Source of the DNA: Kallotenue papyrolyticum
GTDB lineage: Bacteria > Chloroflexota > Chloroflexia > Chloroflexales > Kallotenuaceae
Length of the DNA stretch: 64,000 nt
Assembly: GCF_000526415.1 (NCBI RefSeq)
Contig: NZ_JAGA01000002.1
Location: 1,914,001 to 1,978,000 of the forward strand
Direction of reading: 5' to 3'
Shown: positions 18,897 through 28,493 of the stretch, in pieces
How positions within the stretch are numbered: position 1 is the stretch's first letter
Layout: each line of letters begins with the position of its first letter
Notes under the pieces: generated by a model
Databases searched by the model: none
What the model was told of the DNA's origin: nothing
What the model saw: only the letters and a program-made list of their open reading frames with translations
Translations under genes and position numbers: made by a program

Positions 18897-21038
18897 ATGA
18901 AGCGTGCTGCGCAGATCCAACCAATCGTCGCGCGGCTGCGCGGCCGGCTCGGACTGGTGTTGCGCTGGCTGCTGGGCGGCTGCCTGTTGATCGCGCTGCT
19001 GTACCAGGTGCCGGCGCGCCAGACGGTCAGGCTGGGCGTGAACGACGCTGCCTATGTCCAGGGTTGGAGCGATCCGGTCAACCGCTGGGCCGTGATCGAC
19101 GCCGCGAGCCGGGCGCAGACGCCGTTGCGTTGGAGCACTGCGCGCTCGGCGCTGATCTTTTCGCAGATCGGCCTGCCGGCTGAGGCGACCATTCGTTTGC
19201 GGGCCGATCCGCAGCTTGCGCACCAGACCGTCGAGATCTGGCTCAACGGACGTCAGCGCCTGGCGACGATCGACACCGGGCCGCAATGGACCACCCATCG
19301 CTTGCCCATCAACGGCGGGCTGCTCAAAGCCAACGATCTGTTTCTGGAGCTGCGTGTGACGCCCACGCGCCTGGACGAGGGCCAGGCGCGCGGCGTACAG
19401 GTCGATCAGGTGACGCTGGCAACGCGCGGCTGGCCAATTCTGCCCTATCCGGCCCAGGTGCTCTACGGCGGGCTGGCGCTGGGCTTGGCCGCGCTGCTGC
19501 TGCGCACGCCGCGGCAGCGCTGGGGCGCGGCGCTGCTGCTCAGCTTGCTCTTTGTGTTGAGCTACCGTCTCCATCTGGGCGTGCTGGGCATGCGCACCCT
19601 GCCGCCGCTGCTGGTGGTGTTGCTGGCCGGACTGGCGGGGGTGCGCCTCCTGCCGGTGCTGTCATCGACGCTGCGCCGCCGTCTGGCGCTCGGCCTCGCC
19701 GGCGCCGTGATCCTGGCCTGGCTGGGCTGGCTGCTGCTGATCGGGCGGGCGCATGTTGGCCTCTCGGTGCCGGGGGTAGAGCGCGATTTTCCCGTCTTCG
19801 CGACGCGCGCCGAGGCGCTGACCTGCCCCGCCGGAGCGTGGCAGACCGCGCCGTGCGTGCTGCGCGCGGATGGTTTCTACCAGCTTGGCTACCCGCTGCT
19901 GCTCTGGCTGGTCAAGCCGTTGACGGGCGGCGATGCCTTTGCCGCGGGCAAACTGATCGCAGCCGTAAGTGGCGCGTTGCTGTTGCTGCTGACACTGGCG
20001 CTCGGCAGCCGGCTGTTGGGCGCGGGTGCGGCGTTGCTGGCCGTGCTGTGCCTGGCGCTCAGTCCCTTTGTGGTGCAGTATAGTCTGTACGTCGGTACGG
20101 ACATGCCCTTTGCGGCGCTGTGGCTCGCCGCTCTGGCGGCGCTCTGGCTGCCGCAGCGTGTGCGCTGGCCGCAGGCGGCGTTGGCGGGCGTGCTGGCCGG
20201 TTGGGCCTTCCTGGTGCGTCATCCGGGTCTGGTGCTGCTGCCGCTGGGCCTGATCGTGCTGGACAGGGTATGCCGCGCGCCGGCGGCGCCGCCCGCCGCG
20301 CGACGCTGGCCCTGGCTCATCTGGGGCGCGTTCATACTCGGCTGGCTGATCGGCGTGCTGCCGCAACTGATCGTCAATCTGCGCGACACTGGTGTGCTCC
20401 TGTATAGCCAGCAGGCCAAGAACATTTGGCTGGCGGTCTATGGCAACATCGACTACAGCGGGCGCTGGGCCGCGGCCAGCAACGATGTGCGCCTGAGCGA
20501 TCTGATCCTGGCCGATCCGGCGCGCTTCTTCGGCAATTGGGCGCGCAACCTGCGCCTGTTCTTCGGCACGGGCGCGGAAGACACCAGCGAGTTCGGTCAG
20601 GCGCTCGCTCTGCGTCTGCTCCACGCGCCGGCCAATCTGCTGGCGCTGGCCGGCCTGGCCGGCTGGCTCTGGTGTGGCGCGCGTTGGACGCGGCTGCTGC
20701 TGCTGGCTGCCGGGCTGTATCTCTTGGGCGTGAGCGTTGGCTTTCTGCTGCCGCGCTTTGTGTTGCCGCTCGCGCCGATTTGGGCCTTGGCTGCTGCGGC
20801 GGCAACCCAGCATATTGCCGTGCGGCTGCAGGGCCGCGCGCGGCTGGGCGCGGCGCAGTGGCTGGCGCTGCTGGGCCTGCTGCTGATCTGGGCCATGAGT
20901 CGCGGTCCGCAGATCGGCGCGCGCTACGTATTGGAACATCAATCGGCGTCTAGCCTCTCGAGGGGTATGGGCGCCGCGCTATGGATCGACAACGCATGCA
21001 AGCGAGAGTTCGTCTGCAACGCGCCTGGCCCGTCCTGA
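18897..21038 (+). CDS. GT-C glycosyltransferase-like membrane protein with N-terminal beta domain
   Basis: 713 residues from ATG 18897 (an in-frame GTG lies two codons upstream; TAGGTGGG precedes). One N-terminal helix is followed by a beta-rich extracytoplasmic domain at about residues 50-165 (STARSALIFSQIGLP, VEIWLNGRQRLATIDTG). Some ten membrane helices with ArnT-like features follow, such as SLYVGTDMPFAALWLAALA. Its loop around residues 320-340 (GFYQLGYPLLLWLVKPL) matches the position after the catalytic loop. No complete catalytic motif is certain. It overlaps the next gene by 58 bases. Confidence 0.65.
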   Translation: MKRAAQIQPIVARLRGRLGLVLRWLLGGCLLIALLYQVPARQTVRLGVNDAAYVQGWSDPVNRWAVIDAASRAQTPLRWSTARSALIFSQIGLPAEATIRLRADPQLAHQTVEIWLNGRQRLATIDTGPQWTTHRLPINGGLLKANDLFLELRVTPTRLDEGQARGVQVDQVTLATRGWPILPYPAQVLYGGLALGLAALLLRTPRQRWGAALLLSLLFVLSYRLHLGVLGMRTLPPLLVVLLAGLAGVRLLPVLSSTLRRRLALGLAGAVILAWLGWLLLIGRAHVGLSVPGVERDFPVFATRAEALTCPAGAWQTAPCVLRADGFYQLGYPLLLWLVKPLTGGDAFAAGKLIAAVSGALLLLLTLALGSRLLGAGAALLAVLCLALSPFVVQYSLYVGTDMPFAALWLAALAALWLPQRVRWPQAALAGVLAGWAFLVRHPGLVLLPLGLIVLDRVCRAPAAPPAARRWPWLIWGAFILGWLIGVLPQLIVNLRDTGVLLYSQQAKNIWLAVYGNIDYSGRWAAASNDVRLSDLILADPARFFGNWARNLRLFFGTGAEDTSEFGQALALRLLHAPANLLALAGLAGWLWCGARWTRLLLLAAGLYLLGVSVGFLLPRFVLPLAPIWALAAAAATQHIAVRLQGRARLGAAQWLALLGLLLIWAMSRGPQIGARYVLEHQSASSLSRGMGAALWIDNACKREFVCNAPGPS

Positions 21039-23104
21039 TTATCATGGCTGTGGCGCTCGGCCTGCGGCTGTGGTATCTGACGATCAATCCGCTGTGGCCG
21101 CAGTTTTCCGACGCCGACGACGGCGACTACTTTCGGCGCGCGCTCCATCTGGCGCTGACCGGTGAGTATGTGGACGATAGCTGGCTGATCCGTCCGCCGC
21201 TGCACGTGTGGGTCTTTGCCGGCTGGATCCGGCTGGCGCTCCTGCTGGATCAGGCGCCGGCGTTGGGCGTGCGTCTGATCCAGGTGTTTCAGGTCGGGCT
21301 GGGCGTGCTGCTGGTGCCGCTGTGCTATAGCCTGGCGGCGTACCTGTTCGGTCGGCGCGCCGGCCTGTTCTTCGCGCTCTTCTGGGCGATCTGGTTTCCG
21401 TTCGTTGAGCTGCCGGCCACGCTCTTCTCCGAGCCGCTCTACCTCTTTTTCTTTGTGCTCCACCTCTGGCTGCTGACGCGCTACGATGCCGGCGAGCGTC
21501 CACGCTGGCTGGCACTGGCGGGTCTGACCCTGGGCTGCGCGGCGCTGACGCGCTCGCCGGCGCTGTACGCGCTGGTGTTTACCCTGCCGTGGTTGCTGGC
21601 GCGCCAGGTGCGGCGCGCTGCTGCGCGTGGATCGCTGCTGGTTGCCGCGCGCCACGTCGCCGGGCCGTTTGCGTTGCTGGCTACCTGCACACTGGCGGTG
21701 GTGCTGCCCTGGACCGTGCGCAACTGGGTCGAATACCGGCGTGTGATCCTGATCGACACACTGGGACCGATCAACCTGTGGCTCGATCTGGACCGTGCCG
21801 ATGCGCGCAACGAAAAGATTGCGCGGTTGCGGCAGCTGCCGCAGGCGGAGCGCCAGGCCTATGCGCTGGCGCAGGTGCGCGCCATGCTGCGCGAGGATCC
21901 GCTCCGTCCGCTGCGCGAAGTGTGGCCGACCTTTCGCCACATCTGGAAAGCGCAGTATGTCGAGGACCTGTGGGTCAAACGCAGCTTTTTCACGCGCCCG
22001 TTGCGCGAAGCCGCGCCGCTGGGCCTGGCCGGCGACCTGATCTGGCTGGTGATCGTGCTGGCCGGCGTGATCGGTCTGCTGCATCCGCGCACCGACCGGC
22101 CATTCAAAGGGCTGACGGCGCTCTGGCTACTGTACACGCTAACAACGGTCCTGATCTTCCACGTCGAGCCACGCTATCTGCTGCCGATCTGGTGGCTGCT
22201 GGGCCTATACGCGGCCTGGACGCTGAGCGCCGGACGCTCGTGGCTGTCAGTCATGCGCGCGCGGCCCTGGCGGGGTGCGCTGATCGCTGCCGCGGTGGTG
22301 GCGCTGCTGCTGCTCATCGTCAGCTACCGCAACTATCCAGCGATTGTGGTGCGTGGCGTCGTGCGCGACCGCTATCTGGCCCAGGGTGAGCGAGCGTATC
22401 GGCAGGGCGATACCGTGGCAGCGGAGCAGGCCTACCGCGCCGCGCTCCAGGTTGATCCAGGTATGGCCGACGCCGAGATCGCGCTGGCGCTGGCGCTGGC
22501 CGCGCAGGGACGTGCTCAGGATGCGCTGGCGGTGGTGCAGCCGGGCGATTCACGCCGTTCGGCGCTAGTGGTTGGCTTTCTCCAGCGCATGAGCGGCGCG
22601 ACGGCACAGGCGCGCACCACGCTCAGCCAGATCGAGGGCTTGACCGGCGAGGACACCCAGCGCTGGGCGTTGGAGCATTTGCCGGTTGAGGCACGTTCCG
22701 CCCTGACGCTGGGTGATGACGCGCTGGATTTGGGCTACATCGCCGGCTTTTCTGCTTCGGAGCGCAGCGGGTCGCGCACCTTGCGCTGGTTGCAGGGCAC
22801 GGGCGAGATCCGCCTGCCGCTGCCGGCGCCGCTGGCGGCGGGCCAGAGCCTGACGCTGGAGCTGGCCGGGCCGCTGCCCCTTGATCGCCCGCTGCGTCTC
22901 AGCGTCAACGGGCTGCCTCTGGGCGTGGTCGAGGTTGCGCCGGCGTGGCGCGTGTACCACCTTGCGCTGCCGCCCGCGCTGACGGGCGCGACGCTTCTGC
23001 GCATCGCGCTGAGCGCCGACGCGCGCGTGCCGGCCCGCCTCGATCCCGCCAGCGCCGATCCGCGCGCGCTGAGCGTCATGGTCCATCAGGTCATGCTGCG
23101 CTGA
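20981..23104 (+). CDS. GT39/ArnT-like glycosyltransferase with C-terminal TPR and beta domain
   Basis: 707 residues. The first 450 are an ArnT/PMT-like GT-C membrane domain, with the loop motif QFSDADDGDYFRRALHLA carrying the probable catalytic acidic residues, then WLIRPPLHVWVFAGW. About residues 455-515 form a TPR-like helical pair (AYRQGDTVAAEQAYRAALQ). The C-terminal 120 residues are a beta domain (LRLSVNGLPLGVVEVAPAW) resembling the N-terminal domain of the preceding protein. The start lies inside the preceding gene, so expression is likely coupled. A terminator-like hairpin follows 17 bases after its stop. Confidence 0.75.
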   Translation: MDRQRMQARVRLQRAWPVLIIMAVALGLRLWYLTINPLWPQFSDADDGDYFRRALHLALTGEYVDDSWLIRPPLHVWVFAGWIRLALLLDQAPALGVRLIQVFQVGLGVLLVPLCYSLAAYLFGRRAGLFFALFWAIWFPFVELPATLFSEPLYLFFFVLHLWLLTRYDAGERPRWLALAGLTLGCAALTRSPALYALVFTLPWLLARQVRRAAARGSLLVAARHVAGPFALLATCTLAVVLPWTVRNWVEYRRVILIDTLGPINLWLDLDRADARNEKIARLRQLPQAERQAYALAQVRAMLREDPLRPLREVWPTFRHIWKAQYVEDLWVKRSFFTRPLREAAPLGLAGDLIWLVIVLAGVIGLLHPRTDRPFKGLTALWLLYTLTTVLIFHVEPRYLLPIWWLLGLYAAWTLSAGRSWLSVMRARPWRGALIAAAVVALLLLIVSYRNYPAIVVRGVVRDRYLAQGERAYRQGDTVAAEQAYRAALQVDPGMADAEIALALALAAQGRAQDALAVVQPGDSRRSALVVGFLQRMSGATAQARTTLSQIEGLTGEDTQRWALEHLPVEARSALTLGDDALDLGYIAGFSASERSGSRTLRWLQGTGEIRLPLPAPLAAGQSLTLELAGPLPLDRPLRLSVNGLPLGVVEVAPAWRVYHLALPPALTGATLLRIALSADARVPARLDPASADPRALSVMVHQVMLR

Positions 23105-23113
23105 GCGCAGAGT

Positions 23114-23148
23114 GAAAAGACGCGCGGCAGGCCACTGGCCTGCCGCGC
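23114..23148 (-). terminator. Rho-independent terminator after rplL
   Basis: Perfect 13-base inverted repeat, GCGCGGCAGGCCA at 23122-23134 against its complement at 23136-23148. On the minus strand the stem is followed by TCTTTTC (plus 23114-23120), giving the U-tract needed to end the rplL transcript. On the plus strand no T-run follows, so it would at most stall the glycosyltransferase transcript arriving from the left. Confidence 0.85.
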
Positions 23149-23170
23149 CTGGTGTGGAGTGGGGGTAGCG

Positions 23171-23569
23171 CTACTTGATCTCGACCTCGGCGCCGGCCTC
23201 GACCAGCTTGGCGCGGGCTGCCTCGGCCTCTTCCTTGGACACGCCCTCCTTGACCGGCTTGGGCGCACCGTCGACGAGATCCTTGGCCTCCTTCAGGCCC
23301 AGGCTGGTCAGCTCGCGCACAACCTTGATCACGTTGATCTTGTTGGGGCCTGCCGCCTTGAGGATCACGTCGAACTCATCCTTCTCAGGCGCTGCCGCCG
23401 GGGCTGCCGCGCCGTCACCGCCCGCCGCCGGCACAGCGCCCACGGCCATCACCGGCGCCGCCGCACTCACGCCGAACTCCTCCTCCATCGCCTTGGCCAG
23501 CTCCGCCGCTTCCAGCAGCGTCAGACCTTTGAGTTGCTCCAGAATGGCCTGTACTTTCTCCGAAGCCAT
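23171..23569 (-). CDS. rplL: 50S ribosomal protein L7/L12
   Basis: 132 residues with the complete L7/L12 architecture: an N-terminal dimerisation helix region ([20 protein letters not shown]), an Ala/Gly-rich hinge, and a C-terminal factor-binding domain ([40 protein letters not shown]). It forms the ribosomal stalk that recruits translation GTPases. GGAGG precedes the ATG. It is last in the str-type operon, 71 bases after rplJ. Confidence 0.98.
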   Translation of the reverse strand: MASEKVQAILEQLKGLTLLEAAELAKAMEEEFGVSAAAPVMAVGAVPAAGGDGAAAPAAAPEKDEFDVILKAAGPNKINVIKVVRELTSLGLKEAKDLVDGAPKPVKEGVSKEEAEAARAKLVEAGAEVEIK

Positions 23570-23640
23570 GATGTGTCCTCCAAGTATAGGGTTAAGTCCT
23601 CTAGATAACGAGCCGTGATTGGTCGGTGCTGCGTCCGACC

Positions 23641-24186
23641 TTATGCTTCGGCGGCAGCGCCGCCGGCCTTGCCCTTGCCTTCGCCGACCTGAGCCATGAT
23701 GTAGGCGATGTTGCGCATGACGCCGTTGAGCGCACCCACGATGCGGCTGGCCGGCGCATTGACGCCACCCAGGATGCGTGCCAGGCTCTGCTCGCGGCTG
23801 GGCGTGCTGGCCACGCGCTCCAGATCCTCGCCGCGGAGGCGGGTCTGCCCCAGCAGGCCGCCGCGGATCGGCATGGCCTTCTTGGCGTTCTTGAGGTAGT
23901 CGTTGAGCGCTTTGGCGGTCGCGACCGGATCGTCATAGGCGATCGTCAGCGCGATCGGCCCGCCCAGCAGGTCGTCCAGATCCTGGAGGCCGGCTTCCTG
24001 GGCGGCGATCTTGGTCAGCGTATTTTTGGCCACCACGACCTCAGCGTTGGTGGGGCGCACCGCCTTGCGCAGTTCGGACATTTCGGCGACGGTCAGGCCG
24101 CGATATTCGCCGATCAGCAAGAGTTGCGCGCGGCTCAGCTTCTCCTTGAGCTCGGCGACGGTGGCAAGGTTGTGCTTATTGGGCAT
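23641..24186 (-). CDS. rplJ: 50S ribosomal protein L10
   Basis: 181 residues. The N-terminal RNA-binding part shows [21 protein letters not shown] and [14 protein letters not shown], followed by [11 protein letters not shown]. The C-terminal helix that binds L12 dimers ends in an Ala/Gly-rich tail. L10 anchors the L12 stalk and, in many bacteria, represses its own operon by binding a leader RNA; such a leader is visible just upstream. AAGGGGGTGAG is a strong ribosome-binding site. Confidence 0.98.
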   Translation of the reverse strand: MPNKHNLATVAELKEKLSRAQLLLIGEYRGLTVAEMSELRKAVRPTNAEVVVAKNTLTKIAAQEAGLQDLDDLLGGPIALTIAYDDPVATAKALNDYLKNAKKAMPIRGGLLGQTRLRGEDLERVASTPSREQSLARILGGVNAPASRIVGALNGVMRNIAYIMAQVGEGKGKAGGAAAEA

Positions 24187-24208
24187 GGTCTCTCACCCCC
24201 TTAACACA

Positions 24209-24345
24209 AAATAGTCTCGCATGTCCTAGACAGCGAGACTAACGACACACCCGCCACGGGGTGGCAGGGCCAAGCGGTGCCTCGGCGGGCGGCGAGATGC
24301 CATTAAGCTCCAAAGAGCGCCTGCTGTCTAGGGCTATGCACTTGA
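24209..24345 (-). ncRNA. L10 leader RNA with predicted attenuator
   Basis: On the minus strand the region upstream of rplJ contains the hallmark segments of the ribosomal L10 leader: AGACAGCAGGCGCTC (around 24318-24332), CTTAATGGC, and CGCCGAGGCACCGC (around 24272-24285). A CCTAGACAGC block (24332-24323) can pair perfectly with GCTGTCTAGG at 24234-24225. Alternatively an 8-base hairpin (24240-24233 with 24220-24213) followed by ATTTTG can form. The two overlap at 24233-24234 and in the hairpin loop, so they look mutually exclusive. Binding of L10-L12 would be expected to shift the balance toward termination; that last step is inference from known L10 leaders. Confidence 0.85.
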
Positions 24346-24373
24346 ACAGCGCCAACCGAGCAGCGCTGTGATG

Positions 24374-24415
24374 CGGCGTGGACCCGACGGCAGATTATAC
24401 CGGCTCCACGCCGCT
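24374..24415 (-). other. Hairpin between rplA and rplJ
   Basis: Inverted repeat with 9-base arms: CGGCGTGGA beginning at 24374, and TCCACGCCG at its other end, with a loop of about 20 bases. On the minus strand it follows the rplA stop within 30 bases. No U-tract follows, so it looks more like a processing or partial-termination structure than a full terminator. It overlaps the -10 of the rplJL promoter. Confidence 0.5.
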
Positions 24416-24422
24416 GACGCAA
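24394..24422 (-). promoter_or_regulatory. Internal promoter for rplJL
   Basis: Minus-strand TATAAT at 24399-24394 with TTGCGT at 24422-24417 and a spacer of exactly 17 bases. The -10 is perfect and the -35 matches only TTG. Transcription would start around 24387 and run through the L10 leader into rplJ. A second promoter between rplA and rplJ is a known arrangement in other bacteria. Confidence 0.6.
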
Positions 24423-24428
24423 GCTGGG

Positions 24429-25154
24429 CTATACCTCTTCGAGCTGCATGTTCTGCGCGGCGCTGACGTCAACCGGGATGCCCGGCCCCATTGTGCTGGT
24501 CAGGGTGATCGATTTGATGTAAACGCCCTTGGTGCCGCTGGGCTTGGCCGCCTTGACCGCTTCCATCAGTGCGGCAAAGTTGTCGCGGATCTGCTCCGCC
24601 GTGAAGGAAACCTTGCCGATCGCTACGTGCAGCAGCCCGGTCTTGTCGTTGCGGAACTCGACCTTGCCGCGCTTCAGCTCGTTGATCACGCGCGGCAGGT
24701 CCTGGGCCTGCACCACCGTGCCGCTCTTGGGGTTGGGCATCAGGCCACGGCGGCCCAGGATGCGTCCCAGGCGCCCCACCTTGCCCATCATATCCGGCGT
24801 CGCCACCGCTACGTCGAAGTCGAGGAAGTTCTCCTTCTCGATGCGCTGGATCAGCTCGTCGGCACCGACGATATCCGCGCCGGCCTGCTCGGCGGCGCGC
24901 GCCGCATCGCCCTGGGCGAAGACCAGTACGCGCACCGGCTTACCGGTGCCATGCGGCAGCGAGACGGTCGAACGCACCTGCTGGTCGGCATGGCGCGGAT
25001 CGATGCCCAGGCGCAGATGCGCCTCTACCGTCGCGTCGAAATTGGTGTAGCTGGTTTCCTTGACGAGCTGCGCCGCCTCTTCGGGCAGATAGGCGCGGTT
25101 AGGATCGACTTTGGCGGCGGCCGCCAGGTACTTCTTGCCGTGTTTACGCGTCAT
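24429..25154 (-). CDS. rplA: 50S ribosomal protein L1
   Basis: 241 residues, full length. Typical segments are [17 protein letters not shown] at the start, [24 protein letters not shown], the signature [21 protein letters not shown], and the C-terminal [19 protein letters not shown]. It forms the L1 stalk at the E site and represses the L11 operon in many bacteria. It lies 63 bases after rplK. Confidence 0.98.
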   Translation of the reverse strand: MTRKHGKKYLAAAAKVDPNRAYLPEEAAQLVKETSYTNFDATVEAHLRLGIDPRHADQQVRSTVSLPHGTGKPVRVLVFAQGDAARAAEQAGADIVGADELIQRIEKENFLDFDVAVATPDMMGKVGRLGRILGRRGLMPNPKSGTVVQAQDLPRVINELKRGKVEFRNDKTGLLHVAIGKVSFTAEQIRDNFAALMEAVKAAKPSGTKGVYIKSITLTSTMGPGIPVDVSAAQNMQLEEV

Positions 25155-25217
25155 GCTCTGCTCCTTGTGGTCTGACGAGCTGATGCTCTCCCACCTGTCT
25201 GTGCGCCACAGCGGCGC

Positions 25218-25643
25218 TTAGTCCTTGATCTGGATGCCCATCGAGCGCGCCGTGCCGGCGATGATCCGCTCGGCGCCTTCGATGTCGACCGCGTTCAGAT
25301 CGGCCATCTTGGTCTCGGCGATCTGGCGCAGTTGCTCGCGCGTGATCGTGCCCGCCACGCTGCGTCCGGGCGTGCCCGATCCCTTCTCGATCTTGGCCGC
25401 CTTGCGCAGCAGGTCGGCGGCAGGCGGCGTGCGCGTCACGAATGTAAAGGAGCGATCCGAGTACACCGTAATTTCGACCGGGATGATCATCCCGACCTGT
25501 CCGGCGGTGCGCTCGTTATACTCCTTACAAAATGCCATGATGTTGATGCCGGTAGCACCCAACGCCGGGCCGACCGGCGGCGCCGGATTGGCCTTGCCCG
25601 CCGGCAGTTGCAGGCGCACAACGGCGGTAACTTTTTTCGCCAC
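25218..25643 (-). CDS. rplK: 50S ribosomal protein L11
   Basis: 141 residues, exact family length. It shows [36 protein letters not shown] and the 23S-binding C-terminal domain ([33 protein letters not shown]). It lies in the GTPase-associated centre. The leader between nusG and this gene has an unusual pair of interleaved inverted repeats, described separately. Confidence 0.98.
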   Translation of the reverse strand: MAKKVTAVVRLQLPAGKANPAPPVGPALGATGINIMAFCKEYNERTAGQVGMIIPVEITVYSDRSFTFVTRTPPAADLLRKAAKIEKGSGTPGRSVAGTITREQLRQIAETKMADLNAVDIEGAERIIAGTARSMGIQIKD

Positions 25644-25689
25644 GAAATACCTCCGCTAGTTTCGGGTCTCTATGCATGACACACAACGA

Positions 25690-25754
25690 GAACGGAGAAC
25701 AGAGGCCCAGGCGCATGAGCGTGACTGCTCTCCGTTCCCGGTGCGTGGCCTCTG
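25690..25754 (-). promoter_or_regulatory. Structured leader between nusG and rplK
   Basis: Two perfect inverted repeats interleave. Arm A at 25754-25747 (CAGAGGCC on the minus strand) pairs with A' at 25707-25700; arm B at 25737-25729 (GAACGGAGA) pairs with B' at 25698-25690. The order A-B-A'-B' means they can form either a pseudoknot or two competing hairpins. The position just before rplK is where L1 binds its own mRNA in other bacteria, so an autoregulatory role is possible but unproven. Confidence 0.55.
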
Positions 25755-25762
25755 CGGCGCGC

Positions 25763-26341
25763 TTAGTCGACCAGGCGCATGACCTGCAGGAAATCCAGTT
25801 CCACCGGCATGTCTCGCCCGAAGAACGACACCATGACCCGCACGCGGCCACGCTCCTCGTCGATGTGCTCGACCGTGCCCTCGAAGTCGGTAAACGGCCC
25901 ATCGGTGATCTTGACCGCCTGGCCCACCGTGTAGTTGACGCGCACCTTCTTGGGAGCTTCCTCCTCCATCTGCTTGAGGATCGCGCGCACCTCGGACTCT
26001 TCAAGCGGTGTCGGTTTGTTGCCCATGCCCACGAACCCGGTCACGCCGGGCGTGTTGCGCACGACGTACCAGGAGTCGTCGGTCAGCTTCATCTGCACCA
26101 GGACGTAGCCCGGGAAGACCTTTTTGTTGACCTTGCGGCGCTGGCCGTTTTTGATCTCGATCTCCTCCTCGGTGGGTACGATCACACGGAAGATCTGGTC
26201 GCGCATCTCCATCGACTCGATGCGATGTTCCAGATTCTGTTTGACCTTGTTTTCGTACCCCGAGTAGGTATGGATCACATACCAACGCACGTCGTCAGTG
26301 GGCGACGGCTGAGGCTCTGCTGTTTGATCCCGTTCGGCCAT
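25763..26341 (-). CDS. nusG: Transcription termination/antitermination protein NusG
   Basis: 192 residues. The NGN domain begins RWYVIHTYSGYENKVKQNLE, with the conserved FPGYVLVQM and VRNTPGVTGFVG. The KOW domain has VGQAVKITDGPFTDFEGTV and ends with ELDFLQVMRL. ATG 26341 is chosen because GGGAGG lies 6 bases upstream; an in-frame ATG at 26368 has no such site. NusG binds RNA polymerase and couples it to Rho and ribosomes. It is separated from secE by 28 bases. Confidence 0.97.
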   Translation of the reverse strand: MAERDQTAEPQPSPTDDVRWYVIHTYSGYENKVKQNLEHRIESMEMRDQIFRVIVPTEEEIEIKNGQRRKVNKKVFPGYVLVQMKLTDDSWYVVRNTPGVTGFVGMGNKPTPLEESEVRAILKQMEEEAPKKVRVNYTVGQAVKITDGPFTDFEGTVEHIDEERGRVRVMVSFFGRDMPVELDFLQVMRLVD

Positions 26342-26369
26342 ACGTGCCTCCCTGTCCTGGTTGTCCACG

Positions 26370-26579
26370 CTAGCCCGCCAGCAGGCCGTACAGCGTGTTC
26401 AACAGGAGGTCGATGGCGCCCAACAGCGCGCCCATCGCCACCGAGATCAGGATCACTACGCGGGTCAGCCGCAGCGCCTCCTCCCGCGTCGGCCAGACGA
26501 CCTTGCGCAGTTCGCTCCGCGTTTCGCGGAACCAGCGCTGTAAGCCGCCCTCTCGTCGTGTATCTTTGATCACAGCCAC
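26370..26579 (-). CDS. secE: Preprotein translocase subunit SecE
   Basis: 69 residues, the normal size for single-helix bacterial SecE. It has the cytoplasmic amphipathic helix WFRETRSELRKVVWPTREEA, the most conserved SecE motif, followed by one transmembrane helix (VVILISVAMGALLGAIDLLL). It clamps SecY in the translocon. It lies between rpmG and nusG, the conserved context. Confidence 0.96.
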   Translation of the reverse strand: MAVIKDTRREGGLQRWFRETRSELRKVVWPTREEALRLTRVVILISVAMGALLGAIDLLLNTLYGLLAG

Positions 26580-26615
26580 GGTGTGCTCCTCTGCGCGCCT
26601 GCGCCGTCCAACATG

Positions 26616-26783
26616 CTATTTCGTCTCGCGATGCAGGCGGTGAGCGCGGCAGCGCGGGCAGTATTTGTTGAGCTCCAGGCGGCCCTGATCATTTTTCCGA
26701 TTTTTCTCGGTGGTGTAGTTGCGCTCGCGACACTCAGTACACGCCAGCGTCACAATAATGCGATTGCCCTTTTTGGATGCCAT
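26616..26783 (-). CDS. rpmG: 50S ribosomal protein L33
   Basis: 55 residues: [20 protein letters not shown] at the start, [10 protein letters not shown] in the middle and [15 protein letters not shown] at the end. The two CxxC pairs (CTEC, CPRC) make this the zinc-binding C+ form of L33. It begins 88 bases after the tuf stop, between tuf and secE, the usual place for rpmG in Gram-positive-type and Chloroflexota operons. It is short and easily missed in automated calls. Confidence 0.96.
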   Translation of the reverse strand: MASKKGNRIIVTLACTECRERNYTTEKNRKNDQGRLELNKYCPRCRAHRLHRETK

Positions 26784-26802
26784 AGCTCTTCCTCAAACGC
26801 CA

Positions 26803-26863
26803 CATCAGCTATCAGCCACCAGCCATCAGCGCCGGAGCGCTGACGACTGATGGCTGACAGCCG
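26803..26863 (-). repeat. Short iterated CATCAG/CTGATG repeats with hairpin between tuf and rpmG
   Basis: The tuf-rpmG gap holds repeated ATCAG(C) units (ATCAGCTATCAGCCACCAGC, then CATCAGCG) and inverted partners (GCGCTGA, CTGATGGCTGACAG). These can form a nested hairpin centred on CGCCGGAGCG. No U-run follows, so it is more likely an mRNA-stability or processing element, or a dispersed intergenic repeat, than a terminator. Confidence 0.55.
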
Positions 26864-26871
26864 CGAGCCGC

Positions 26872-28077
<1,206 letters not shown>

Positions 28078-28411
28078 TGGTGTCTATTCCTCCTGGCGGG
28101 CCGGAATGGGCCTCAAACTAAAGCAAGCTCCCCCATGCGGCAAGCCTGGACGTGTTGCTGGTACTCCCCCGCTGCCATAGGCAGGCAGCCTCGCGCCACC
28201 CTGCCGAACAGAGCAACAGCGCCGGCGCGTATCATCATGATACACCTATCTGAGCGCCCCTACAAGTGGCCGCTCAAACAGGCAAGGCGCTCCTCCCTCC
28301 ACCCAAGGCGGACGGGTGCCGCGCCTAACAGGCATGCATCTCTGCTTCCCGCCGGACCGCTCCGCATCCCGCCGAGGCGGGGCGGCCCGCCTGCCGCTAC
28401 ACAACAAAAAA

Positions 28412-28487
28412 TGGAGCCTTCGACGGGACTCGAACCCGTGACCTCGTCTTTACCAAAGACGTGCTCTACCTGCTGAGCTACGAAGGC
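28412..28487 (-). tRNA. tRNA-Thr (GGT)
   Basis: 76-base cloverleaf with encoded CCA. The acceptor is GCCTTCG paired with CGAAGGC, the D-arm starts TAGCTCAG, the anticodon loop is TTGGTAA (anticodon GGT) in a CGTCT/AGACG stem, and the T-arm contains GGTTCGAGTCC. It reads ACC/ACU threonine codons. It is third and last of the tRNA cluster, immediately before tuf. Confidence 0.97.
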
Positions 28488-28493
28488 TCGCTC

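Noticed and set aside
26803-26863. Terminator between tuf and rpmG
   Set aside because: The inverted repeats lack a U-tract and the operon order argues for read-through.
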